DNA of 64,000 bases, from the NCBI RefSeq assembly GCF_004785795.1, contig NZ_SRRO01000001.1:2852001-2916000 (forward strand), written 5' to 3'. Made by a program: the position numbers and the translations under genes. Below the pieces are notes generated by a model. That model worked only from the letters and a program-made list of their open reading frames with translations, was not told the DNA's origin and made no database searches. Shown here piece by piece: positions 28,675 through 40,300 of this stretch (position 1 is its first letter; each line of letters opens with the position of its first letter). This DNA is from Nocardioides eburneiflavus (lineage in GTDB: Bacteria; Actinomycetota; Actinomycetes; Propionibacteriales; Nocardioidaceae).

Positions 28675-30315
28675 ATGACGGAGCTTTCCATCCGTCCGGA
28701 CGAGATCCGGGACGCGCTCCAGCGCTTCGTGTCCGACTACAAGCCCGACACGGCGTCCAAGGAAGAGGTCGGCACCGTCGCGGAGGCCGGCGACGGCATC
28801 GCCCGCGTCAGCGGCCTGCCCTCGGTCATGGCCAACGAGCTGCTCGAGTTCGAGGACGGCACGCTGGGCATCGCCCTGAACCTCGACACCCGTGAGATCG
28901 GCGTCGTGGTGCTCGGTGACTTCGACAAGATCGAGGAGGGCCAGGCCGTGCGTCGCACGGGCGAGATCCTCTCCGTGCCTGTCGGTGACGGCTACCTCGG
29001 TCGCGTGGTCGACCCGCTGGGCACGCCGATCGACGGGCTCGGCGACGTCGAGACCAGCGGCCGTCGTCCCCTCGAGCTCCAGGCCGCCACGGTGATGGAG
29101 CGCAAGTCGGTCCACGAGCCCCTCGCCACCGGCATCAAGGCCATCGACGCGATGACCCCGATCGGCCGCGGCCAGCGCCAGCTGATCATCGGCGACCGCG
29201 CGACCGGCAAGACCACGATCGCGATCGACACGATCATCAACCAGAAGCAGAACTGGGAGTCCGGCGACCCGGACAAGCAGGTGCGCTGCATCTACGTCGC
29301 CATCGGCCAGAAGGGCTCGACGATCGCCTCGGTGCGTGGCGCCCTCGAGGAGGCCGGCGCGCTGGAGTACACCACCATCGTGGCCTCCCCGGCGTCCGAC
29401 TCCGCCGGCTTCAAGTACCTCGCCCCCTACACCGGCTCGGCCATCGGCCAGCACTGGATGTACGAGGGCAAGCACGTCCTCATCGTGTTCGACGACCTGA
29501 CCAAGCAGGCCGAGGCCTACCGCGCCGTGTCGCTGCTGCTGCGCCGCCCGCCGGGCCGCGAGGCGTACCCCGGTGACGTCTTCTACCTGCACAGCCGGCT
29601 CCTCGAGCGCTGCGCGAAGCTGTCCGACGAGATGGGCAAGGGCTCGATGACCGGCCTGCCGATCATCGAGACCAAGGCCAACGACGTCTCGGCGTTCATC
29701 CCGACCAACGTCATCTCGATCACCGACGGCCAGATCTTCCTCCAGTCCGACCTGTTCGCGGCCAACCAGCGTCCCGCCATCGACGTGGGCGTGTCGGTCT
29801 CGCGCGTGGGCGGCTCGGCCATGACCAAGGCGATGAAGGCCGTCACCGGCTCGCTCAAGGTCGACCTGGCGCAGTTCCGCGCCATGGAGGCGTTCGCGAT
29901 GTTCGCCTCCGACCTGGACGCTGCGTCGCGCCAGCAGCTCGACCGCGGCCAGCGCCTGATGGCCCTGCTCAAGCAGCCGCAGTACTCGCCGTACCCGCTC
30001 GAGGAGATGACCGTCTCCCTGTGGATCGGCACCTCCGGCCGCCTCGACAAGGTCCCGACCGACGACGTGCTGCGCTTCGAGCACGAGTTCCTCGACTACC
30101 TGCGCCGCTCGCACGAGGGCATCCTCGCGGGCATCCGGGAGACGACGAAGTTCGACGACGACGCCGAGGCCGAGCTCGCCAAGGCCTACGACTCCTTCCT
30201 CGACCAGTTCGAGACTTCCGACGGCCAGAGCATCAAGGCCGGCAAGGAAGAGCACGTCGCCCTCGAGGACGAGGACGTCGAGCAGGAGCAGATCGTCAAG
30301 CAGAAGCGAGGCTGA
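28675..30315 (+). CDS. atpA: ATP synthase F1 subunit alpha
   Basis: A 546-residue subunit of the catalytic hexamer, binding nucleotide at noncatalytic sites. The P-loop GDRATGKT lies at about residues 172-179. The arginine finger region [10 protein letters not shown] is present. It exceeds the E. coli protein by about 33 residues because of a charged C-terminal tail ending [14 protein letters not shown]; in mycobacteria a comparable tail restrains ATP hydrolysis. It is spaced 61 bases after atpH. Confidence 0.96.
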   Translation: MTELSIRPDEIRDALQRFVSDYKPDTASKEEVGTVAEAGDGIARVSGLPSVMANELLEFEDGTLGIALNLDTREIGVVVLGDFDKIEEGQAVRRTGEILSVPVGDGYLGRVVDPLGTPIDGLGDVETSGRRPLELQAATVMERKSVHEPLATGIKAIDAMTPIGRGQRQLIIGDRATGKTTIAIDTIINQKQNWESGDPDKQVRCIYVAIGQKGSTIASVRGALEEAGALEYTTIVASPASDSAGFKYLAPYTGSAIGQHWMYEGKHVLIVFDDLTKQAEAYRAVSLLLRRPPGREAYPGDVFYLHSRLLERCAKLSDEMGKGSMTGLPIIETKANDVSAFIPTNVISITDGQIFLQSDLFAANQRPAIDVGVSVSRVGGSAMTKAMKAVTGSLKVDLAQFRAMEAFAMFASDLDAASRQQLDRGQRLMALLKQPQYSPYPLEEMTVSLWIGTSGRLDKVPTDDVLRFEHEFLDYLRRSHEGILAGIRETTKFDDDAEAELAKAYDSFLDQFETSDGQSIKAGKEEHVALEDEDVEQEQIVKQKRG

Positions 30316-30319
30316 CCCA

Positions 30320-32705
<2,386 letters not shown>

Positions 32706-32706
<1 letters not shown>

Positions 32707-33113
32707 TGGCTGACCTCTCCACCGACAAGGTCCTCCAGGTCGAGCTGGTCGCCGCCGACCGGCTCGTCTGGTCGGGCCAGGCCACGATGGTCATCGCCCG
32801 CACCACCGAGGGCGACGTCGGCATCCTGCCCAACCACGCGCCGCTGCTGTCCTCGATCATCGAGGGCGTCGTGGACGTGCAGACGGCGGAGGGCGAGACC
32901 TGGGTCGCCGCTGTCGACGCCGGCTTCATCTCGGTGGCCGACAACCGTGTCTCGATCCTCTCCGAACGGGCCGAGATGTCGCACGAGATCGACTTGGAGA
33001 AGGCGCGCCAGGACCTCGAGCGGGCCAAGGACGCCGGCGAGAACGACGACGCGGCCCAGGAGGCCGTACGTCGTGCCGAGGCGCGTATCCGCGCCGTGGA
33101 GCGGGCCTCCTGA
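32706..33113 (+). CDS. atpC: ATP synthase F1 subunit epsilon
   Basis: A 135-residue subunit with an N-terminal beta sandwich (EGDVGILPNHAPLLS is the family signature, about residues 38-52) and a C-terminal helical pair that can inhibit ATP hydrolysis. It overlaps atpD (TGATG) and ends the operon; a strong inverted repeat follows 26 bases later. Confidence 0.94.
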
Positions 33114-33138
33114 CAGCTGTCCGAAAGCTGACGCTAGG

Positions 33139-33172
33139 GTGAGCGCACGAACCGGTCGGTTCGTGCGCTCAC
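33139..33172. terminator. Perfect 16-bp inverted repeat after atpC
   Basis: GTGAGCGCACGAACCG (33139-33154) and CGGTTCGTGCGCTCAC (33157-33172) are exact inverted repeats around GT. The stem could end the ATP synthase transcript. It also lies only 18 bases before the DUF2550 start, so a role as a protein-binding palindrome is possible. Confidence 0.65.
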
Positions 33173-33190
33173 TGCGTGTGGAGGGTGTGG

Positions 33191-33634
33191 ATGCCGGTCT
33201 GGGAATGGGCGCTCGACATCGTCGGGCTGTGCCTGCTCCTGGCCCTGCTCTACGGCATCGCCCTCATCTTCCGGCGGCGGTTCATCGCCCGGCACGGCGG
33301 CACCTTCGAGCTCAGCTACCGGGTGCGCACCGACCACCCCGGACGCGGGTGGCTGCTCGGCATCGGCCGCTACTCGGGCCAGTCGCTGGAGTGGTTCCGC
33401 ATCTTCTCGCTCTCGCCGCGCCCCAAGCGGGTGTGGGCGCGTGACCTGCTCGAGTACGCCGGTCGCCGCGCGCCGGCCGGCACCGAGGAGGTGTCGCTCT
33501 ACGACGGCCACGTGGTCGCGTCGTGCCACTACGACGGCGACCCGCTCGAGATCGCGATGAGCGAGGCGTCGCTCACCGGCTTCCAGTCGTGGCTGGAGTC
33601 CGGGCCCCCGGGCACCGACTGGAACCGGCGGTAG
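33191..33634 (+). CDS. DUF2550 family membrane-anchored protein
   Basis: A 147-residue protein with one N-terminal membrane helix (about residues 8-27) and a cytoplasmic domain with VWARDLLEYAGRR and SLTGFQSWLES. It matches DUF2550, the family of Rv1312, which also follows atpC in M. tuberculosis. The ATG at 33191 was chosen because GGAGG lies six bases upstream; an in-frame GTG at 33176 lacks this. The function is unknown; the constant linkage to the ATP synthase suggests a connection. Confidence 0.85.
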   Translation: MPVWEWALDIVGLCLLLALLYGIALIFRRRFIARHGGTFELSYRVRTDHPGRGWLLGIGRYSGQSLEWFRIFSLSPRPKRVWARDLLEYAGRRAPAGTEEVSLYDGHVVASCHYDGDPLEIAMSEASLTGFQSWLESGPPGTDWNRR

Positions 33635-33660
33635 GTCCTGGTCCGGAGGACGGACCGGGC

Positions 33661-34647
33661 TCAGGCCGGGCCCGTGGACCGACCGATCCGCAGGGCCACG
33701 GGGAGCAGGACGTCGTCGACGTCCTCACCGGCGATGCGCCCCAGGACCGCTCGCGCGGTCGCGCGTCCCTTGTCGGCCAGTGGCTGCACCACGGTGGTCA
33801 GCTCGACGTCGAGCCACGGCAGGACCACCCCGTCGAACCCCGCGACGCTGAGGTCGCGCGGCACGTCGAGCCCGCGACGCCGCGCCTCGACGACCACGCC
33901 GGCCGCCTGGACGTCGCTCTGGCACACCACGGCGGACGCGCCGGCCCCTCCGTCCCACCACGCTCCGACGGCCTGCTGCGCCGCCGCGACGTCGCTCGGG
34001 CAGGCGCCGATCAGCTCCACGTCGGGGAACACCTCGCGCAGGCCGGCCTCCCGCTCGCGCTGGGGGTGCGAGGCCTCGAGCGTGAGCGTCGCGACCCGAC
34101 GATGGCCGAGGCCGTGGAGGTGCCTGCCCAGCGCCGCGGCTCCGGCCCGGTGGTCGATGTCGATGAAGGTGGTGCCGGGCCAGGCCGGGCCCTCCACGAC
34201 GACCAGGGGCACGTCGCGGGCGACCAGGTCGGCGTGCGCCCCCCAGGTCTCGCGGCCGCAGATGTCGTAGATCACCGCGTCGAGGGGCAGGCCCACCTCC
34301 GCGTCGTCGGGCATGAGCAGCAGCCCCAGCCCGGCGGCGTCCAGCACCTCGGAGACGGCGTCGAGCATGGCCAGCGCCGCGGGGTCGCGGAAGGCGGTGC
34401 TCAGCTGCCCGACGGCGATGCCGACCACGCCGCTGCGTCCGCGGCGCAGGTTGCGTGCCAGCGGGTTGGGACCGGTCCAGCCGAGGGACGCCGCGGCTGC
34501 GAGCACCCGCTCGCGGGTGGCCGTCGACACGGGCTTGGTGCCGGAGAAGGCGTGCGAGGCGGTGGACAGGGACACGCCCGCCTCACTGGCGACATCGGCC
34601 AGGGTGGGGGAGCGGGTTGGACCGGACACGAGATCGGACGATAGCAT
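33661..34647 (-). CDS. LacI-family transcriptional regulator
   Basis: A 328-residue regulator. The LacI helix-turn-helix (TLADVASEAGVSLSTASHAF, about residues 15-34) is followed by the hinge and a periplasmic-binding-protein-like sensor domain. It is divergent from an MFS transporter, and the gap holds a double palindrome of the LacI type, so autoregulation and control of the transporter are likely. The ATG at 34645-34647 abuts the operator; GTG at 34629 is an alternative. No ribosome site is seen for either. Confidence 0.9.
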   Translation of the reverse strand: MLSSDLVSGPTRSPTLADVASEAGVSLSTASHAFSGTKPVSTATRERVLAAAASLGWTGPNPLARNLRRGRSGVVGIAVGQLSTAFRDPAALAMLDAVSEVLDAAGLGLLLMPDDAEVGLPLDAVIYDICGRETWGAHADLVARDVPLVVVEGPAWPGTTFIDIDHRAGAAALGRHLHGLGHRRVATLTLEASHPQREREAGLREVFPDVELIGACPSDVAAAQQAVGAWWDGGAGASAVVCQSDVQAAGVVVEARRRGLDVPRDLSVAGFDGVVLPWLDVELTTVVQPLADKGRATARAVLGRIAGEDVDDVLLPVALRIGRSTGPA

Positions 34648-34673
34648 CGAAACGTTTCGATCGAAACGTTTCG
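34648..34673. promoter_or_regulatory. Tandem LacI-type operators forming a 26-bp palindrome
   Basis: CGAAACGTTTCG occurs twice (34648-34659 and 34662-34673), centres 14 bp apart, separated by AT. Each is a perfect palindrome with the central CG typical of LacI-family sites, and the whole stretch is also palindromic. It lies between the start of the LacI gene and the MFS gene. Confidence 0.88.
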
Positions 34674-34699
34674 CCACCGCGCCGCCCAGGAGCTGTCCC

Positions 34700-35872
34700 G
34701 TGCCCACCCTCAACGCCGCCCGCAACGCCGTCGGGCTCACCTTCTTCCTCAACGGACTGGTCTTCGCCAGCTGGGTGTCGCGCATCCCCGAGGTCCGGTC
34801 GAGCTTCGGGCTGACCAACGGACAGCTCGGCCTGGTGCTCCTCGCGATCGCGCTGGGCTCGGTGCTCGCGCTGCCGACGACGGGAGCCGCCATCAACGCC
34901 CTCGGCACCGTCCGCATCGTGCGCCTGGGCGCGACCGCCGCGACCGTCGGGATGCTGGCCGCCGCGCTCGGACTGGGCGCGGTGCTCCCCCTGACCGTGG
35001 CGGGGCTGTTCCTCTACGGCCTGGGCATCGGCGTCTGGGACGTGGCCATGAACGTCGAGGGTGCCGAGGTCGAGCGCGGCCTGCACCGCACGATCATGCC
35101 CCGCTTCCACGCCGGCTTCAGCGCCGGGACCGTCGTCGGCGCGCTCGCGGGAGCGCTGCTGATCGAGCTCGGCGTCGCCGCCGTGGTGCACCTCGTGGGC
35201 GTCGTCCTGCTCGCGATCGCGCTCGTGTGGCGTACGTCCCCGAGCTTCCTGCCCGTCGTCGAGCGGCACGAGGAGACCACCGTCTCCGCCGCGCGTGCGT
35301 GGCTCGAGCCGCGCACGCTGCTCATCGGGGTCATGGTGCTGGCGCTGGCGATGACCGAGGGCACCGCCAACGACTGGCTCGCGGTGGCGCTGGTCGACGG
35401 GCACGACGTCTCGCACGCCGTGGGCGTCGCCGGCTTCGCGGTGTTCGTGCTCGCCATGACGGCCGGTCGCTTCGCCGGGACCGGTCTCATCGACCGCTTC
35501 GGACGGGTCGCCGTCCTGTGGAGCACGATGGCGGTGGCCGGCGCGGGAGTCCTGCTCATCGTGTTCGCCGAGCAGCCGGCCCTCGTCGTGACCGGGATCG
35601 TGCTCTGGGGCGTCGGCGCCTCGCTGGGCTTCCCGGTCGGGATGAGCGCGGCTGCCGACGACCCGGTCCGGGCGGCCTCGCGGGTGAGCGTGGTCTCCAC
35701 GATCGGGTACGCGGCCTTCCTCGCCGGGCCTCCCTTCCTCGGGTTCGTCGGCGACGAGGTCGGCACCCTCAAGGCGCTGCTGGTCGTCGCCGTCCTGCTG
35801 ATGCCGGCGGCTCTCGTGGTGCCGGCGGCACGAGAGCAGCGCGAGAGCGCGGTCGGGGCCGTCAGGTCCTGA
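34700..35872 (+). CDS. Major facilitator superfamily transporter
   Basis: A 390-residue protein with about twelve membrane segments. It resembles MFS sugar or drug transporters (FLNGLVFASWVSRIPEVR at the N-terminus, GIGVWDVAMNVEG in the fifth segment, GRFAGTGLIDRFGR after the central loop). The GTG start has AGGAG seven bases upstream. The adjoining LacI regulator and operators suggest that it carries, or exports, the regulator's ligand, plausibly a carbohydrate-like compound (inference). Confidence 0.87.
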   Translation: MPTLNAARNAVGLTFFLNGLVFASWVSRIPEVRSSFGLTNGQLGLVLLAIALGSVLALPTTGAAINALGTVRIVRLGATAATVGMLAAALGLGAVLPLTVAGLFLYGLGIGVWDVAMNVEGAEVERGLHRTIMPRFHAGFSAGTVVGALAGALLIELGVAAVVHLVGVVLLAIALVWRTSPSFLPVVERHEETTVSAARAWLEPRTLLIGVMVLALAMTEGTANDWLAVALVDGHDVSHAVGVAGFAVFVLAMTAGRFAGTGLIDRFGRVAVLWSTMAVAGAGVLLIVFAEQPALVVTGIVLWGVGASLGFPVGMSAAADDPVRAASRVSVVSTIGYAAFLAGPPFLGFVGDEVGTLKALLVVAVLLMPAALVVPAAREQRESAVGAVRS

Positions 35873-35906
35873 CCGCGCGGCAGCGGGCAGTCGGCTCGCG
35901 GTCTGC

Positions 35907-38900
35907 TCAGTCGTCGAAGAGGCCGCGGATGTCCGCGGCCGTGATGCCCATCGTCGAGGCGCCGCCCCCGTCGATGACCTTGGCGAAGAGCTCGGCCTTG
36001 CGCGCCTTGAGGGCCATCACCTTCTCCTCGATCGTGTCGGTCGCGACGAGCCGGTAGACGTGCACGTGCTGCGACTGCCCGATGCGGTGGGCGCGGTCCA
36101 CGGCCTGCGCCTCCGCGGCCGGGTTCCACCAGGGGTCGAGCAGGAAGACGTAGTCGGCCTCGGTGAGCGTCAGTCCGGTGCCGCCGGCCTTGAGGCTGAT
36201 CAGGAACACGGGGGCCTCGCCGGCGCGGAAGGCGTCGATCACGGCCTCGCGGTCGCGGGTCGAGCCGTCGAGGTAGACCGTCGCGACGCCCTCCTCGGTC
36301 AGCCGGTCGCGCACCCGGCGCAAGAAGGTCGTGAAGGTGCTGAACACCAGGGAGCGGTGCCCCTCGGCGGTGATCTCGACCAGGTGCTCGCTCAGCAGGT
36401 CGGTCTTGGCCGAGCCGACGTGCTCGTGGTCGGGGTCGACCAGCGCCGGGTCGAGGGCCAGCTGTCGCAGCCTGGTCAGCGCCGAGAAGATGGCGACCCG
36501 GTTGCGGTCGAAGTCCTCCACCAGTCCGAGGATCTTCTGGCGCTCCTTGGCGAGGTGGGTGTCGTAGATCCGGCGGTGCCGGGGCCCCAGGTCGACGTCG
36601 AGCACCTGCTCCTGCTTGGGCGGCAGCTCGGTCGCGACGAGGTCCTTGGTGCGGCGCAGCACGAAGGGCCGGATGCGCGTGCGGAAGCGCCGCAGTGCGA
36701 CGTCGTCGCCGTCCTTCTCCACCGGGCCCACGACGACCTCGCGGAAGCGCCGAGCAGTGGGGTAGAGGCCGGGCGCGGCGAGCGAGAGCAGCGCCCACAG
36801 CTCCAGCAACCGGTTCTCGAAGGGCGTGCCGGTGACGGCGAGGCGGAAGTCGGCGTCGATCGCGCGCGCGGCGGCATGGGTCTTGCCCTGGTGGTTCTTG
36901 ACCTGCTGCGCCTCGTCGAGCACGAGACCGCCCCAGCGCCGGGAGGCGAGCTGCTCCCGCGCGAGGCGCAGCATGGCGTAGGTGGTCACGACGAGGTCGC
37001 TGGTGGCCGCAAGGGCGGCGACGTCGTCGCTGCGGCGGCGTACGACCCCCACGCGGAGCCCGGGCGCGTGGGTGGCCGCCTGCTGCCGCCAGGCGGAGAC
37101 GACGCTGGTGGGCGCGACGACGAGGAACGGCGAGGTGTCGCCGGCCGACCTCGCGTGCTGGACGAGCGCGAGCACCTGAAGGGTCTTGCCCAGCCCCATG
37201 TCGTCGGCCAAGATCCCGCCGAGCCCGTGCTCGTGGAGGAAGGCGAGCCACCAGAAGCCCTCGAGCTGGTAGGGGCGCAGCGTCGTCGTCAGGCCGTCGG
37301 GGACGTCCGGACGCGGCATCTCGTCGAGGTCACGCAGGGCGGTGGCCCGCTCGACCCAGGTCGCAGCCCGAGCGTCCATGGTGCCGAGCTCCGCCAGCTC
37401 GGCCCAGGCGCCGAGGTCGCCCGTGCCGATGCTCAGCCGGCCCGGCTCGGACTCGCGGAGCTGCGCCGCGAGCGCCACCGCCTCGTGGAGCCGGGAGAAC
37501 TCCGGTCGGTCGAGGGACACGTAGGTGCCGCTCGGCAGGACCAGGAACTCCTCGTCGCGGGTCACCGCGGCCAGCACGTCGGGCAGCGGCACCTGCTCGC
37601 CGTCGATGCTCACGAGCACCTCGAGGTCGAGCCAGTCGGTGTGGTCGGGCTGCGCCTCGGCCAGGACGAAGGCGATCTCGGGTGCCGCCGTCGACTCCCG
37701 GAAGTCGGGCGGGCCGACCTCCTCGACGACGAGGTCGGGGAGCGTACGGAGGTGCGGCAGGTCGTGGAGGGCGAGCGCGAGCGCGTCCCCGCCCGAGGCG
37801 GTCGTGGTGCCGAGGAGCTCGGCAGGCACGTCCGCGAGGATCGACTGCTCGGCCTCCGGGTCGCGCAGGCCACCGAGGGCGTCCCGGCCGCTGAGCGGCG
37901 ACCGCTGGTCGCCGTAGGCCCAGGACCAGGCGAGATCGGCGTGCGTGGAGGACCGCCAGGTCACCGTCAGGGCGAGACGGGGCCGAGGTGCCGCCGGCAC
38001 CTCCACGGAGCCGTCGGACGACTCCATCCGGAGGCTCCGGACGACGGGCGCGAGCGCCTCGAGGAAGGCCTCGCGCTCGTCCGTCGCGGCGACGACGGGA
38101 CGACCGAGGACGAGGTCCATCACGGAGTCGTGGCACGGCTCCGTCAGCTCTGCCAGGATGACGTCGTCGCCGTCGACGAGCGCTACCGAGGTGGCGGGCC
38201 GCCCGATCGGCACGACCTCGTCCGCCCGCCAGCGCCGGTCGACGCTGCGGACCGAGACCTCCAGGGTGGGCCTCCCGTCGACCTCGGTGAGGTCGGCGAC
38301 GACCGCCGCCGGCTCCGCGGCGACCGACACCGACGACAGTCCGGCGCCCGCGACCAGGGTGACGCCCCGCGCGAGGGCTGCGCGCACGGCCGGCACGAGG
38401 CGGTCGCCGTAGTCGTCGAGCATCGGGGCCGCCCCGGCGACGAGGTAGGCGTGCCGCGAGACCAGGCCGCGGTGCAGCGCCTGCAGGGCGTCGACCTGCG
38501 CCGGGACGTAGCGGGACCGTGCGACGGGACCGGCGAGGTCGCTCCACTCGGCACCGCTGCGGGCCCAGCCGCGGCGCGCGCCGGGGCGTACGGGTCTCAT
38601 CGACAGCTCACCGGCCGTGCTGCGCGACCACCGCGACGGCGGTCGACGGGCGACCTCGAGGCCGAGCCCCTGGCCGCTGAGGGTCGACCGCGCCCGCGCC
38701 TCGAGCTCGTCGGTGAGGCGGGACAGCTGGCGGCGCCACATCGGCTCCGGCTCCGCCGGCCCGGCCACGCGGTCCCGGGTCATGTCCGCCACCGACGTGG
38801 GGGCACGGAGGCGCAGCGCGACCGCCGCCCCGTGCTTGCACATCCGCCCCACCGGGCACGAGCACGAGCTGAAGACCCAGTCGGCGGCGGCATCGACCTC

Positions 38901-39092
38901 GGCGTGGAGCTGGACGCGGTAGGGGAAAGGGGCGGTGCCGCGGACGGAGGCGGTGGCGGTCAGGCTGCTGTCGGTCTCGTGGACGACCGCGAGGTCCTCG
39001 ACGAGGTGGGCACAGGCGCGGGCGCGAGCCAGCGCACCGAGGTCGAAGAACCCGGCGAGGTAGGAGTCGGTGAGCGCGTCGCGGATGTCCAT
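35907..39092 (-). CDS. SWIM zinc finger SNF2-family helicase
   Basis: A 1061-residue SWI2/SNF2-type DNA-dependent ATPase. The N-terminal SWIM finger has CSC, then C and H (Cys77, Cys79, Cys85, His87). A middle SNF2-associated region precedes the motor: ADDMGLGKTLQ (near residue 632), DEAQ box LVLDEAQQVKNH (near 722) and the helicase C-terminal motifs LDPWWNPAAEAQA and DRAHRIGQ (near 1000). Such proteins remodel nucleoprotein complexes; bacterial members have been linked to transcription or repair. It is complete and stands alone, with no restriction or defence partner nearby. Confidence 0.93.
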   Translation of the reverse strand: MDIRDALTDSYLAGFFDLGALARARACAHLVEDLAVVHETDSSLTATASVRGTAPFPYRVQLHAEVDAAADWVFSSCSCPVGRMCKHGAAVALRLRAPTSVADMTRDRVAGPAEPEPMWRRQLSRLTDELEARARSTLSGQGLGLEVARRPPSRWSRSTAGELSMRPVRPGARRGWARSGAEWSDLAGPVARSRYVPAQVDALQALHRGLVSRHAYLVAGAAPMLDDYGDRLVPAVRAALARGVTLVAGAGLSSVSVAAEPAAVVADLTEVDGRPTLEVSVRSVDRRWRADEVVPIGRPATSVALVDGDDVILAELTEPCHDSVMDLVLGRPVVAATDEREAFLEALAPVVRSLRMESSDGSVEVPAAPRPRLALTVTWRSSTHADLAWSWAYGDQRSPLSGRDALGGLRDPEAEQSILADVPAELLGTTTASGGDALALALHDLPHLRTLPDLVVEEVGPPDFRESTAAPEIAFVLAEAQPDHTDWLDLEVLVSIDGEQVPLPDVLAAVTRDEEFLVLPSGTYVSLDRPEFSRLHEAVALAAQLRESEPGRLSIGTGDLGAWAELAELGTMDARAATWVERATALRDLDEMPRPDVPDGLTTTLRPYQLEGFWWLAFLHEHGLGGILADDMGLGKTLQVLALVQHARSAGDTSPFLVVAPTSVVSAWRQQAATHAPGLRVGVVRRRSDDVAALAATSDLVVTTYAMLRLAREQLASRRWGGLVLDEAQQVKNHQGKTHAAARAIDADFRLAVTGTPFENRLLELWALLSLAAPGLYPTARRFREVVVGPVEKDGDDVALRRFRTRIRPFVLRRTKDLVATELPPKQEQVLDVDLGPRHRRIYDTHLAKERQKILGLVEDFDRNRVAIFSALTRLRQLALDPALVDPDHEHVGSAKTDLLSEHLVEITAEGHRSLVFSTFTTFLRRVRDRLTEEGVATVYLDGSTRDREAVIDAFRAGEAPVFLISLKAGGTGLTLTEADYVFLLDPWWNPAAEAQAVDRAHRIGQSQHVHVYRLVATDTIEEKVMALKARKAELFAKVIDGGGASTMGITAADIRGLFDD

Positions 39093-39171
39093 GTCGCGCC
39101 CATCGTGTCACCGCCCGGCGACAGCGGGCGGTCCTTGTCCACAGCCCCCGGCGCGCGTGGGGCGGCGTGCC

Positions 39172-39756
39172 TCAGCGCTCCCCGCCCGGCACCCACAGGA
39201 CGTCGCCGTTCTCGCGGTTGGCGTGGCGGGCGAGGATGAACAGCAGGTCGGAGAGCCGGTTGAGGTAGGTGATGGCGAGGACGTTCATGGTGTCCTCGTG
39301 CTCGGCCCAGGCGGCCCACCCGGCGCGCTCGGCCCGGCGTACGACCGTGCGGGCGACGTGGAGGTGCGCGGCGCCGGGCGTGCCGCCGTTGAGGATGAAG
39401 GAGCGGAGGGCAGGAAGCTCCTCGTTGTAGTGGTCGCACCACGCCTCGAGGCGGTCGACGTAGTCCTGCTCCACCCGCAGCGGGGGGTACTTCGGGTCCG
39501 GCACGACGGGCGTGGAGAAGTCGGCGCCGACGTCGAAGAGGTCGTTCTGCACGCGGGTGAGCACCGCGACCACGTCGTCGGCGAGGCTCCCGTCGACCGC
39601 GGCGTGGGCGAGGGCGACGCCGATGTGGGCGTTGCCCTCGTCGACGCAGGCGTACGCCTCGAGGCGCAGGTCGGTCTTCGACGTCTCGCTCATGTCGCCG
39701 AGGCGGGTCCGTCCGGCGTCGCCGGTGCGGGTGTAGATGCGCGTCAGGTTCACCAT
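39172..39756 (-). CDS. Cob(I)yrinic acid a,c-diamide adenosyltransferase, PduO type
   Basis: A 194-residue enzyme that adenosylates cob(I)alamin using ATP. The PduO-type N-terminal ATP-binding motif TRTGDAGRTRLG (about residues 9-20) and the later FILNGGTPGAAHLHVARTVVRRAER and YLNRLSDLLF segments are complete. It lies close to ethylmalonyl-CoA mutase, an adenosylcobalamin enzyme, separated by a divergent STAS gene. TAGTGT (39763-39768, minus strand) six bases before the ATG predicts a leaderless mRNA. Confidence 0.94.
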   Translation of the reverse strand: MVNLTRIYTRTGDAGRTRLGDMSETSKTDLRLEAYACVDEGNAHIGVALAHAAVDGSLADDVVAVLTRVQNDLFDVGADFSTPVVPDPKYPPLRVEQDYVDRLEAWCDHYNEELPALRSFILNGGTPGAAHLHVARTVVRRAERAGWAAWAEHEDTMNVLAITYLNRLSDLLFILARHANRENGDVLWVPGGER

Positions 39757-39924
39757 GTCACGACACTAGCGGGGCGCCTCGGCGCGTCGAGACCAAGGAG
39801 CCCACTGACCGTGACTCGCCGAAAAAGGTGAAGCATGGATGCAACCCGCAGGGGTACAACTACGTCAGTAGGAGTGACAGCAGTCACAGCATGGCGTCGG
39901 GGGACGCCGGTCAGGAGCACCGGG

Positions 39925-40233
39925 ATGGACATCGTCACCGAGGGTCACACGCTGGTCCTGCACGGAGACTTCGACGTGCGCAGCACGTGGGAGGTGCGCA
40001 ACGCCATCTACGAGCGCATCGACACCTTCGACGACGACGTGGTCATCGACATGACCGACGTGTCCACCATCGACGCGACCGCCCTGCGGCTGCTGGCCGT
40101 CGCCACCCGGCACGCCTGGCTCTCGGGCCACCACCTCACCGTGCGCAACCCCGGCCCGGCGGTGCGCCGCATGGCGCACCTGACCCGGCTGGCCCACGCC
40201 ATCGAGGTCGAGCAGGTCGCCGCCACGGCCTGA
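39925..40233 (+). CDS. STAS-domain protein (anti-anti-sigma factor-like)
   Basis: A 102-residue single STAS domain. The strand-loop around VSTIDATALRLLAVA (about residues 46-60) is where SpoIIAA-type proteins carry the phosphorylated serine in a DSSG motif; here it reads DAT-A, so a threonine aligns with the phosphosite and the glycine is lost. Partner kinase or sigma genes are absent nearby. The ATG at 39925 was chosen for AGGAG seven bases upstream, rather than an in-frame ATG at 39835. Confidence 0.8.
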   Translation: MDIVTEGHTLVLHGDFDVRSTWEVRNAIYERIDTFDDDVVIDMTDVSTIDATALRLLAVATRHAWLSGHHLTVRNPGPAVRRMAHLTRLAHAIEVEQVAATA

Positions 40234-40288
40234 CGCGATGAGGCATCAGTCACACGTCCACCCGGTGACTGACCGGTAACCCGCGCCC

Positions 40289-40294
40289 TACTGT
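40289..40294 (+). promoter_or_regulatory. -10 element of the ecm gene, leaderless start
   Basis: TACTGT lies six bases before the ATG at 40301, and no ribosome site is visible. This predicts transcription starting at or next to the start codon. Confidence 0.55.
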
Positions 40295-40300
40295 GTCGCC

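Noticed and set aside
35907..39092. SNF2 helicase as part of a phage-defence system
   Set aside because: No nuclease, methylase or phospholipase partner lies beside it, and the SWIM-SNF2 architecture occurs widely as a stand-alone gene.
36060..39239. Long plus-strand open frame opposite the SNF2 helicase
   Set aside because: The helicase motifs are all on the minus strand; the other frame has only biased composition.
39757..40300. Cobalamin riboswitch near the B12 genes
   Set aside because: No B12-box-like conserved stretch or long structured leader was found; both genes seem to have leaderless starts.
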